Translations under genes and position numbers: made by a program
From: Opisthocomus hoazin
Lineage: Eukaryota; Chordata; Aves; Opisthocomiformes; Opisthocomidae
Length of the DNA: 64,000 nt
Reading direction: 5' to 3'
Assembly (NCBI RefSeq): GCF_030867145.1
Contig: NC_134415.1
Span: 67,795,300-67,859,299 of the forward strand
Shown here: one piece after another, positions 12,901 to 24,486 of the stretch
How the letters are laid out: every line of letters begins with the position of its first letter
Numbering within the stretch: the first letter of the stretch is position 1
The notes under the pieces: model-generated
What the model was told of the DNA's origin: nothing
Database searches by the model: none
The model's input: the letters and a program-made list of their open reading frames with translations, nothing else

Positions 12901-15900
12901 CTCTCCTTCCTTGCGGTCATTTTCTGAAGATAAGAGCTAGTGGGCTTCTAAGCTCTCTACTCGAAGCATCTTCAATGCATTTTCTTCCATCCTGTTCCTT
13001 GTTTTATGAATTTTCTCATGGCTACCCAAGTAATTTTCACCAAGGTTGAGCACAACGTTTCACTAACAACTGCTCAACAACTATCAGTGAATGAGCACAC
13101 TCCATTCAGATGCCGCAAACTGCCTTTGGACCTGGGAACCGCTGCAGCCAGGAACAGACAGCCCCTCAGAGATGGAGAAAGTGAGGGACCACTCGGACTC
13201 CCTACATTAAGCAGGGAGACATCACATGGGTGAGACTTGGGTAGGTCTGAACAAAACTAATTCACGATCCAGTTATAAATCAGCTCATCACTTACACAAA
13301 CATGTTTAGGAAAACAGAGCTGGTATACACTGACACTCTCCCAAATCCAGACATTACAGTTGTCACATCACAACCATGTATCTCTAGCTGGTACATCATA
13401 TGACTACCAAAGTGCAGGATGATGGCAAGTCATTTGTATTTTGGGGGACTCTTTACCAACTATTCCGTAGATTAAATTGCTGTTCCGTTATTACCTGCAA
13501 TTTTGTGTACAGGCCTCTCCAGGACTGTCATCCATGATGCATACATCTAACACAATGCAGTCCATGTCCTAAAGAGCTTCCAAGCTAAGTAGATGAAACA
13601 CACAGCAGAAATAAAAAGTCATGCTATGCTCACTCTTTGTAGTTGGTGAGCCGAGGGACAGATTTGCTCCAGGTTTCACAGTCATCACTGGCAAAGTGGG
13701 AAATGATCCAGGACCCGTGTCTTAACCATAAAACCATGTTTGCTCTCCTGGCATAGAGAGAAACAGGAACTTGCCAGAGAAGCAAAGCAAACGCCAAGCT
13801 GTAGCATGGGCCCCTGAAGTATTTTGTTCCCTGGAGAGAGATTAAAGTCTTGCAGTACATATAAACACCTGCCTAATGATGACAGAATTGAATTTATTGC
13901 TTCGTGCAGCAAAAATTCCTCAGAAATAAGATACTAGACTTACTATTGAGATCATCCAAAACATACCATGTGTTGTAGTTATCACAAACTTCAGGTGATC
14001 AGCCTAAAACATCTGCAGCACATGTACTATCTGGTGAACACCAAGGCACAGCTCATAGAAACTCTGCCTGGGACCCTCCAGGGATTGTGAAGTAGCTGAG
14101 ACATGATAGACTCGAAAGAACACCTCGCTTCATGATCCTCCACCACCACTTCAGCACAGCAGCTCCAGGGGAAGCACTGCCAAATGCCTAAGCTGCGCAC
14201 CCTCTCCTTCAGCTTATCACACACTCTTAGGTTAATGGAAACACATTTCTGAGGCTGGGATAAGAAGTTTGAACAGAGAGCTTAAAATGGAACTGCTGCA
14301 CCTTTTCCTTTGGGAATCAACTGTCTTCTGTAAGTACTTAAGCCACAAAGTGTTTCCAAAAGAATAAAACTGGGCTTCAGAAATGTTAATTAAATGAAAC
14401 ATTTTAAACAAATCTTTCTAATCTCTCTTGATGCATCCACACGGTTGAAAACCAAAGCTATATCATAACCAGCACCTGTTGGAACAAGTAGTATCATGCC
14501 CATACAAAAAAAGCTTTCTAGCCCCACCGGGTTTAAAGTTGGTACGAGTAAGGGTAATTTCCATTAAACTGTCCATACTAAATCTGACAGTGATGTTAAA
14601 GGTGAGGTACTGTAATTTATATAATGGCCGTAATACGGTCAAAATCCCAGTATAAATGGCAAAACAATCGACACTGCAGTCATCTGATATTGTTGGATTT
14701 ATTTCCTCTTATGAAAAAAAAGGTTTCATGGCTTTTTATTGATAGAAGATGTAATCAAGACAGTCAGTCTTGACTGAAGAGGGTTAATCTTGCAGGTTGA
14801 GGAGGAACCGTATTTGCAGATCGTAAATTAGATGAAAAAGATCCATGTTTATTTATTTTCATTTCTTCTCGTCTGGACAAAAATCCCTATTTTATTATCT
14901 GGAGCAACTGGCAAATATTTTAAAATACAGTCCTTACAAATTACAAATTTAGTTTCGCTCCTCAGATCTACAGCCAACAGCAGCTAAGAGAAAGAAAAAA
15001 ACAAATAAATCCTTGCCCCCACTCACCCTTTCACCACCTTCACAATTCTGTTCCTTTCAGAAAAACTTAAGAGAACTGGTGAACTTTGCAGTGTGCCAAG
15101 GAAGCTGGTGCAAATGGGCTATTTTAGATCAAAGGGAGAAATGTCTTCAGAAGTGCCAAGAGCTCCCTCGCCATTACACCAAAGAAGTGCCAGCTCACCT
15201 TTTTTGCTGGATGAATATCATGGAGAGAGAAGAGCTGGTGTCTAACATGGGCAGACCTGGGTCATTAAAGACTCTATGGAGTGGAAAAAAACCAACTTTC
15301 AGCTCCTTTTGGAAAGAGCCCACCCTGGTGCATAAAGGCAATATACTCGGCAGGGCAATAGCCGACGTGTGCCAGATTCAGCCCTCGACTGAGTTCAGGT
15401 TCTGAGCTGGCTTGATCAGTAGTTCCAAGCGACGTGCATCACAGCAGTGTAATTCCCAAGATAACAAAGGCGCAGGAGGTATGTCCACTGCAAAACTGGA
15501 GCAATCTCAGAGGGAAAAAAACCCAAGAGCTTTTTAATAAGGCTACCTACAAGTGAGTATCTAGAAAGCTAACTGGATTAGGTATGTTTACAGTTCTAAT
15601 ATTCTCAATTTAAATGATGGTTAAAAGGCTTATTGCTTCTTTCATTTCTATAATCTACCACGCTGAGCCACCTTCAGTCTCCTCTAGCCTTCAGTTTTGA
15701 GCCGGCTGCTAATCAAGCAGATTCCTGAAAAAGTGTAGCTCCTTCACTTCCACAGGGTTGAAGTCATCCCCTCCTCTCTGCTTCCCTTCTCTGCAAGTGC
15801 TAATGATTCCTTTTGTACCTTTTTATGATTGTGACCATGAAACCAGAGGTTTTAGGCATCCATTTGGGCTCTTTTAGCACTCTTGGGAGCCTGTCCATCA

Positions 15901-16094
15901 TAGCTTTTCCTATCAGAAATGCCCCACAGGGTGACACTGATATCCATTGCCCAGTTTTCTGTCTCCCACAGTGGCTGTTGCAGAAGTTGCTCAGGGGGAG
16001 CATGTGAAATGAACCACTATCTGAGGTCCAATCCACACACTCCTCCTGCATCCTGCTATTAGATTTCGGATGTCAGAGGGAACATTGCTGCCTA
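3910..16094. other. Long non-coding stretch, no gene recognised
   Basis: AT-rich single-copy-looking DNA. The longest open frame, 15013-15405 on plus, resembles no protein I know and lacks convincing splice context. I see no CR1 3' tail, LTR ends, tRNA or snoRNA boxes. Ancient conserved regulatory elements could be present but cannot be recognised without an alignment. Confidence 0.45.
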
Positions 16095-16530
16095 CGCCCG
16101 ATAGTATCTGGTTTGCACCTTTTATCCATTAATTTGTCTAATCCATTTTGAACCTTTTGACGTGTTCTAACTCCACACTTTCTTGCAACAGCCAGTTGTA
16201 GAAGTTTATCACGTGCTTTCAAGAAAGACACTTTTAAAAACCTGTTTTAAATTACGTCCTATCAGTTTCAATGCATGATCCCTGATCTACGGTTGTAGGA
16301 TTCGGTAAACAAGTTTAGCACTCATCTTCTGCACTGCCTTCTTGATTTTGTAGATCAGCTTCATCCCCGCTCAGCCTGCTCTCTAGACTGAAGTGAGGCC
16401 ATAAGCCTGCTATTACTTCCCCTTAATAGTTTTAGATGTCCTTTTCCACACCTTTTTTCTTTTTTTAAAAGAAAAAAACTATGCTTTTCTTGAGGTGTGG
16501 AGACCAGTTCTATGCAGAACTGAAAAGGTG
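16095..16530 (-). repeat. Ancient CR1-type LINE fragment, antisense
   Basis: Read on the plus strand, blocks at about 16320-16400 (a 'cttctgcactgcc' then a 'gtagatcagc' stretch) and about 16490-16530 match the complement of the C-terminal reverse-transcriptase part and nearby sequence of old sauropsid CR1 copies. Divergence is high and the frame is broken many times, so it is much older than the CR1 copies at 24 kb and 53 kb. The boundaries are approximate. The identification rests on remembered family consensus. Confidence 0.55.
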
Positions 16531-17900
16531 GAGGCAAGAAGATTTTCTACAGTGGCAAAATGTCATCTTTGGTCATGTTCTTGTTATCCTTCCTGATACG
16601 GGCCATTTGGGCTGCAGCTGAACACCGAGCCAACGATGACAAAGAACTGCTAACTCAGCATGGCTTGGATTATTCTAAAGCACCACAGAGCTGTTTCGGA
16701 GATGCCCACATTAACTCAAGAGAAGAGACCAGATCACACAACAACACAAGATAATGCCACGCAAAGATACTTGCTTAAGCCCTGGAAGATTTAGAACTAC
16801 ACAAACGCAGTGCACAGACTCCTCCTAGATCTGGCAGTAGCTTGCCCAGCTAGGGTACCTAAAATCACACCACGTCTGACAAAAAGGAGAGGCCAACAGT
16901 CCCTCCTGTGCATCTGAAATATCTTCAGAACAGTACCTCTCTCTTGGGGAACCCTCTTCTCTTCCCCCAAGATGTCCAGAGCTCTGTATCTGATGACAAC
17001 AATGTCTGAAGTCCACATACTACAAATTTAATAACTATCAATAAAAATCAGACTAACAAATTCTTCCCAATTTAAAACTTATTTTCAGTCACTGAGAAAA
17101 TTTACCAGTACCCCATTTGAAGGTCAAGGCATAGCTGTTATGTGACAGAGCAGGATGAAAAGTATGGACTACTTCCTCTTCACCCAGTGCTGCACGCCTT
17201 CTTCCTCCCTACATACGCCACCGATGCACCTCAAAAAATATTTATGAGTTCTCATTCAAATACTTCAGCTGATAAATTTAATATCACGTTCCCTGGTGTA
17301 AGCAAAAAAGTAAAATATTACATCGGCCTTCGCACATGTGGAGATTATATTACTTTACAATGAAACCCAGCAAGCTGCACATTACAGGTTTTACCACAAT
17401 CTCCTTGGTAGGAATGTTTCAAATACGTTGCATATGTGTGAATACAATATCAGCATGCTGAAATGCCTTGAACTGTAATACATCAGACTCTTGGGGGGGG
17501 AGGGGGGGGGAAGCCTTCACCTCTCTTGGCTCTGATCTTAAGTCTGTATTGTCCTTTAAGCGCTGAGTTTGACACTGGCGTTCTCTCGTCTCACAGACGG
17601 GGCTACTTGGCAGGTACCGAGCGAACTTCCACACAAGTGACAGCTCAAACACGTCCCCCGGCCCTCTGCAGGCTGGTGCCTTGCTGGTGAAACCTCCCTG
17701 CGAGGGAAAGCAGAGGAGAGGCCTTGCTGGGCGCGGTACAGCCCTGCCAAAAGCAGATTAAAGGGCTCGCAGCTGTACAACAAAGTCCTTCGGTTTACGC
17801 CAACACGTTTCTACACGCCGTAAAAGCCTGCAACATCTGACTGGCTTGGATTTTACAAGGCTACAATACTGGAAAATAAGCGTAGAAATCGGCAACATCC
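16531..17900. other. Non-coding stretch with a long G-tract
   Basis: No gene recognised. At 17493-17510 lies a run of eight G, one A, then nine G, next to the start of the CpG island. It may be a slippery mononucleotide tract or able to form G-quadruplex. The remainder is ordinary sequence grading into the GC-rich island. Confidence 0.45.
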
Positions 17901-17904
17901 GAAG

Positions 17905-18365
17905 GCATTAAAGAGTTTCGGGCTCGCCTCCGCTCCCTGCGCCGCCCGCCCGGCCGCAGCACCTGCTCCTCCGGCCCCGCCCGGCCCGGCCCGGCCAGGC
18001 CCGGGGCCCCGCCGCCGCGGCACGGCTGCCACCTCCCGCCTCGCCGGGGAAGCGCTGCCGGGGGCCGGCGGAGGGGCCTGAGGGGCCGGGGCGCCCGGAG
18101 CCGCCCGCCGCAGCAGCGTGGAGCCCCGCGGGCAGCGTCCCCCGTCCCGGCCCGGCGGCTCCCGCGGCCGCCCGGGCCTGGTCCCCGCGGGATGCCCCCC
18201 CGCTGGCACACCGGCCCCACGCCGAGACCCGGCCCCGGTAAAGCGCTTGACGAGCGGGGAGGGACTGGCCCCCGCCCGGCCTCCCGGAGGGGTTATTTCC
18301 CCGTCCCGCACCCGGGGAAACCACAACGCACTAGCGGCGGGTGCCACCGCGGGGCCTCGCCAGGC
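17905..18365. promoter_or_regulatory. CpG island, unassigned promoter
   Basis: About 460 bp of very GC-rich, CpG-dense DNA with many GGCCCGG and CCGCC runs, set in AT-rich surroundings about 9 kb from the RPS12 3' end. In vertebrates such islands almost always mark a transcription start. No start codon or exon of a known protein could be tied to it. A plus-strand donor-like GTAAAG at about 18238 and an acceptor-like TTTTTCAG at about 18386-18393 exist, but they are weak. The 5' end of EYA4 (minus strand, by synteny) or a lncRNA are candidates. In human, EYA4 lies several hundred kb from RPS12, which argues for caution. Confidence 0.6.
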
Positions 18366-18419
18366 TGAGACTCTCCTAAACTTTGTTTTTCAGGGAAAAA
18401 AGCGTGCTCGGTGGCTTTC

Positions 18420-21400
18420 TGTGCTGAAAGCAAAATGTCAATAGCCGTCAGTGTTCAGCATTGCTACAGAGCAGGGCACGGGCACGTTGGTGTGCCCAGA
18501 AAATGAAAAATCGCCCTTTGTCAACACTCCCAAGTGACTTGGTGACCTCCGCATAGGGACTCGGTGGCAAATGTGGAAGCTACATCACCCTTTTGAACTG
18601 CAAAACCATCATCTTTGGGGGTTTTTTCATACATAGCAGCCTTCTTCCCAGTAGAGCTCCAGCTCATGTTTTAGGATCTGCTGGTCAGCTTTGTTCATGA
18701 ACGGTGCAAGACAACTGTAGAAACAACAGCACCTGACTGCATGCTGGAAGAACACGTATGTGCCAGGAGACTTCAACAGGGCTGCACGTACCGTGGTTTT
18801 TTTCCCTGACGTTACCTGGGGCTTCGTGATCGGCCTTTGAGACGGCACGCGTGTGTGTACGTGTGCACGCATCCTCACTCCTCCACTGAGCTCTGCTGTC
18901 CCTTGGCCGTCACCCTCCCTGTGGGCCAGTGCCAGAGGGCCATGAGAAAACAGGCTTCACCCTCCTTTCACGGGTGATTATTGGCAAGAAATCAGTAGTC
19001 AGGCAGGGGCCTCTTGATGCTCAGTTCCAGGTTCTCCTGCATCTCATTGACTCGGCCTCTTGCTGTTCCTGCTCTGCCCCCACCTACTATTCGTTATGTT
19101 GACCAGTCTGCCTAACTACCCATCACTTTTTCTTCCCCACACATCCGATCCTCCTCCTTCACACGTCATCTGGAAGTGCTCCTCCTCTCCTCCCACTTTC
19201 CTGTTACATCTCCAAGTCCGTGAATGGAAACACTTGAACTTCATAATGAGAAAGATTTTAAGAAGTTAGCTGGGGCTAAAATAAAATGTAAACACCCCTC
19301 TGTCAAACAAGGTATGCACAACAAAGGTCTCAGAAACAGCTACGCCACTTTAAGTTCAAAAAAAATCAAAATATTCGAGATGGACCCTCCACTAGGAATA
19401 ATTTCAGGCCATGAAAAAAAAAAAAGGCAATAAAACAATGTAATTAGGATCTTATGGGAAGGACTAGCTAACATTATCTATATTCACAACCATACTAGCT
19501 CAGTCAATAATGACATGATGGATTTTATCATAAGCTAATGGAGACAGCCATACAAAGGATGCAATTCCATCCCTGTTTCTTGGCTGTAGGCCACTTTGGC
19601 TAAACATTGTTCTTCTCTTCTGAGTATATGCAAAATCACTCATAGCTCATGTCCAAACAGCATTTTTAGGGGTTTTCTCACAATTGCAAGTAGAAGAGGC
19701 ACATATATTATAATAAACTTTCATGGGAAGAGGACATATAAATAGGCTTGAGAGTCAGACAGAACGATGATGCTGTTCACAATGATCAGAAAAGGATCAA
19801 GACATGCTGGTCTGAAGAAGAAATGTTAAAAGCTGTCATGCTGAGTTTAAAACAGATGGTTAGATAGCCATGAGGGAAGAGTCAGAACCAGCTGAGATTT
19901 TGATTTGAATATAAAAAATATCCATGGAAGGAATGGAAGGGTGAAAGTCAGTCTCTGCAGAAATGGGACTTGAACTTGTATGTTTTCAAAAGTTCAGTAG
20001 CTTGCTAAATTCCATGCACATAAAGGCATTTCTTCTACACGTGCTGACAAACATTGTATTTTGCTACCCTGAAAAAAGCAAAGCCGAAAGGTGTTACTTG
20101 AATATTGTCCATTCAAATAAATGGATGAAGAAGAGAATACATACACCATAGCTTCTATCGACATACAAACACTTTTTTATATATGGATATCTGAGGGTGT
20201 TTCATTTTTTTGTGGAGGGGTTCTACAAAACATGACCTCCACTCCCTCAAACAAATACTCTTAAAACTAGAAACATTTCAGATTCCCCCCTTCCCCATTT
20301 GCCTTCCTAAACCTGTCCTAAGCATCTGTATTATGTTATCCAACACACTGGCTGCTAACAATACAATCAATACAAAAGGTTACTTTGGGGGCATGGCTTT
20401 TTTCTGTCCTCAAAATACAACACTTATTTTAACAGGGATTTGAACTCTTTCACTGTGGAAAATGTTTTAGAACCATTTGGAAACCAAAAAAAAAGGGAAA
20501 AAACGAAGCATACTGGAATTACAGTTTTTTGGAGTATGAAAACAGGAAATTTGCTTTAATAAACATCTTTCTGCATGTCAGCATAAAATATATTTTTTCA
20601 GTTTCATAACTTGATTGTAAAACTTTACAGGGCAGGAACCTGGCATGCCAGGCACTGACCTAAATGCCTATTATTTCATTGCTTTTAGCAAAGAATATCT
20701 GACTGCTTACCCATTGGTATTTTTGTAGACTATTGACATGCAAACTCTACCATTGTGCTTCAAACAGTAAAACTCATTCGAATGTCTTAGAGACATTAGC
20801 CTCAGCCAGGCTACAGCACAGATCACCAGATTCCTGACCTTTACTGAGCTGGAGGACTACTCAGAGATAACAAACTTCCAATGAGATAAGCAAAACAACA
20901 GCTGGGTTGATATGTGCGTAAACATTTTTCCCCCATGTGGATATAGATTTTTATATTAACTCTTTACACCTAATAATCTTTCAGCAATATGAAATAGCAG
21001 GTGCTTATTACAATTGGGTTTTTTTAAACAATGTACAAAAAAAATTACTGTATCAGTTTGTAAAATTTTTAGAAGTGTAGTTCTTTAATCATAGACAGTA
21101 TCCTCATTTTATGCAATACCATATTCCTCACATATGTCTCAGTGAAAATATTTTAAATACTTTTGCTTAGGTCCTATAAAAAGTCCCCCAAATTGCTTTT
21201 GAATTGGAAGAGGAGGCGAAAAGCTCCTACAAGTCAGTGATTTTCAAATTAGTTTTCACTCGCTCATACACTATTATGTGACCAGACCCTTTTGGAATCG
21301 AATGGAGGAAACCAAGTTACTAATGGCTGAAAGTTCAGATGTTTGTAGTGTTTTACTTCCATAAAAGATTATACCATCACTTACAACAGGTCAGCTTCAT

Positions 21401-24218
21401 GAAGCAGGTGATGTGGGTTTAAGTTTTTTTGTAGGTGGACCTTCATTCAAAAATAATGCTAATGCATGAGAAAATGTGTTGGATACAACAGCATCCTACC
21501 CACTTCATCCACTCAATTTGTTAAAAACTCTCAAAATAAACATCTGCTTGTGGACCAGTGGCTGAAAAATATCCTGTGTATTTACTTAACTGTCTAACAC
21601 TAACTGTCTGAAACTACTGAGAAAATAATTTTGCCTTTCTTGTTTTCCTTCAGGCTACATAAATCAAGCCACAACTGTGCTCATCCAACATCCGGTATCC
21701 GGTTCAACGGCCAAACGCAAAGTTAAAAATCCTACTGAGGCTTCACATCCCAAACACATTACCTCCAAAGACAAGGCTGACAAGTGGACGCATGTTCAGA
21801 GTTCCCTTACAACACTGGATGAGACACCTCTGTGAGGTCTCCAGCAAAGGGAGCATGTTTTAGGGACCACATTTGAACGAGCTTCAGCAACATGGACACA
21901 AGAGGGGCACTGGCTCCCTGCTGGGATGTTCACCTTATGCAGTACCAACAAGGAACAAAACCAGACAGGTGGAGGCAATTCTAAATTAGCAGCATTGGTT
22001 AGAAAACACTAGGCTTTATGCTTCTTTGTAACAGAAAGCGTTAAGGGTACTGTGTGCTTTAATACTAAATATATTTTTTCTTCATGTGGGATTAGTGCTC
22101 ACCCTCCATAAAATACTTTATGTGTTAAGTAAGACTGGAAGATACACTTTTTTCTTGGCAAAGCAGGCAGAATAATCAAAGCTTTCCAAGAGAATGGTTG
22201 GAGCCCACGGAAGCGCCCTGATCCCCCAACGTTTGTGCTACATCAGCACACTACAGTGGGAGATCCTGATGTGAATGAGCTGTCCCAGTAAGAAAGTACC
22301 TTCAAGTGAGCACTCAGGCTCCCACTGCACATTCGAGCACACATACTTCCTTTTTAACCAGAATTAGCATGGTGTATGCATGGAGTAGCACTGCCATTAT
22401 CCCAGATTCCAAAGGACTGAAACATTAAAACAGGCACAGTCGTGGGAAGGCGTGGAGGGCAGGTACAACCAGCTCCCCTATGGGAGCCAGGCAGGGACAC
22501 CACTCTGTGAGGGTAGGAGCTGTGCAAATATGTGGTGGTGGTGTCGCCCAGATGCCCAAGCTTCTACAACCTACAGCAAAATGCACACGACACAGAACAG
22601 CAGTACCGGCCAGAAAGACGCGCAGGTGGTTCCAAAACAAAATAAGCTGAACTGTTCTCAAGGTATCTTTTTATTTTAAATCTCACATAGGATGTTCTTC
22701 CAGTACTGTCTGCAAGTCTGTACTTGGCACCTTCACAATGACTTACCTACATTTCTTCAAAGCACTTTGTTAGCTTCCTACTTCACATGGAAACATAAAA
22801 ATTTAGGCCTGGAAGGGACTACCAATCCATGCAAAACCACTAAAATTTGGTATTTTACTCCAAAAATTCATTCTGTGCACCAAAAGCTACAAAACATGCA
22901 TTGCTGAGGGAACCATGCTGCATTATCCCAGTTTCACAAGGAAGACCTGCAAGGGACATTAAATATGCTCAGCAACAGACGGGAAAGTCAGGGTCAGTTC
23001 TGGAGCTGTAACTCCCAAGCTGTAACTTCCCAGTCTTCTGTTTAACAGTGTCTCATTGCATCCCTTCAGGGGAGAGGCCACAGGTACCTTTAGGGTGATG
23101 ACTACAGATGGCTGTAATCTAACAAGTAATCCAAAGTCTACTCTGAAGCCTTATCTGAAATCCTGGATGCATCAATGCATCTTCTACGACAAAACAAAAT
23201 TACCACCTATCAAGAAAAGTGTGAAGAAACCACATCTCTTCAGTCTACAAAGCAGAGGTCTCAGAAGCACATGTTAAGTCTTTCAGTACAAAGGACCAGC
23301 AATCACTTGTCTTCCTCAGCCAATCTGAATAAATAATTAACTTTTAAAAAACATGGTGAGCAAGAAAGTTTGGGTAGAATTTACTTCTTAGGAAATTTTT
23401 GAAAAGAAATCAAACACTAGGAATAGTCTTAAGTAAAATGTGTTAGTAAATTAAGTATTAATCAGTTCTCCAGTGCTGACCCTGCATAGGTTCTAAGGTG
23501 ACATCTAGGAAACACAGTTTTATAGGAAAAACCCTAACTTCATACCCAAGCATTTTCATCAGAAAATTTAAGATCTCAACCCAATTCATTCTGGCAAAAA
23601 TATTTAGGAAGCGTTGGTTCTGTTCCAATGAAAAAGCCTTGGCACGAAGAGAGCTGTCATTCCCTAGTATTAGCATTCATTGCTATGTAAAATGATCAAG
23701 TGACTTATTTTAAATAAATCATAGCCCTCAAGTTATATTGAGGTATCGTGCCATTATTGCAAGAAAGGCAGCCTAACAGTCTTTTCTGGACTACAGCTCT
23801 CCTTACTCGAACCCCTTTTCCCAAGAGTTAACTGATCGTACTTCATAGTGATTAAGAAATGCATAACCCAGCCGCTGCTGAAGAGGCAATTCCGATATCC
23901 CATGGTATAAATGAAACACAGAAGCCACTTTGATAATGAAGATGTTATTTTTCTTACATTGAAAATAAACAGCTAAATTGTGTTCAGTGAAGCAGAACAT
24001 TTTGCAAAGTTGAATAGCTGGAGTGTGCTGGACTCTTCTCAAATTGCTTGCAGGCTTAATATGTTTAACTCCTTAAGGACCTATTTACAAGACTAATAAC
24101 TTGACTAAACATAAATTCACAATGTGTTAACAATTTAAGTTTCATACAACTATAGATTCAGTGTGCATCTTCCTCATCTATGGCTTTAAAAAAAACCCCA
24201 AAAATAAAAGAACTCATT
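18420..24218. other. Non-coding stretch, no gene recognised
   Basis: AT-rich intergenic DNA. A short stretch at about 22788-22840 resembles the 3' part of a very old CR1 in antisense ('ggcctggaagggact'), but it is too short to be sure. No exons, snoRNA boxes or LTR ends were recognised. Confidence 0.4.
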
Positions 24219-24486
24219 TTCTTTTCAGTGGTGCCCAGTGACAGGACAAGGGGCAATGGGCACAAACTGAAGCACAGGAAGTTCCGTCTGAACATGAGGA
24301 AGAACTTCTTCCCTCTGAGGGTGACGGAGCACTGGAATAGGCTGCCCAGGGAGGTGGAGTCTCCTTATTCAAGACCCGCCTGGACAAGGTCCTCTGCAGC
24401 CTGCTGTAGGTGACCCTTCTTTGGCAGGGGGGTTGGACTAGATGACCCACAGAGGTCCCTTCCAACCCCTACCGTTCTGTGATTAT
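24219..24486 (+). repeat. CR1 LINE 3' end, 5'-truncated, young
   Basis: This holds the last part of CR1 ORF2 and its short 3' UTR, ending in the typical CR1 tail (TTCTGTGAT). It encodes the same peptide block as the copy at 53 kb ([35 protein letters not shown]) and is nearly identical to it at DNA level. Two small deletions near the end of the ORF break the frame. The lack of divergence suggests recent insertion from the same subfamily. 5' truncation is usual for CR1. Confidence 0.93.

Noticed and set aside
15013-15405. 130-codon open frame in the left non-coding stretch
   Set aside because: No recognisable domain or homologue, no CpG promoter, and length within chance expectation over 27 kb.
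1-17900. EYA4 coding exons
   Set aside because: Synteny suggests EYA4 lies to this side, but none of the remembered EYA4 N-terminal or EYA-domain sequence could be found on the minus strand.
17853-18444. Open frames in the unassigned CpG island as a protein gene
   Set aside because: Residue content is Gly/Ala/Pro/Arg-rich as expected from GC-rich DNA on either strand; no known domain. The possible plus-strand intron (18238-18393) is too weak to call.
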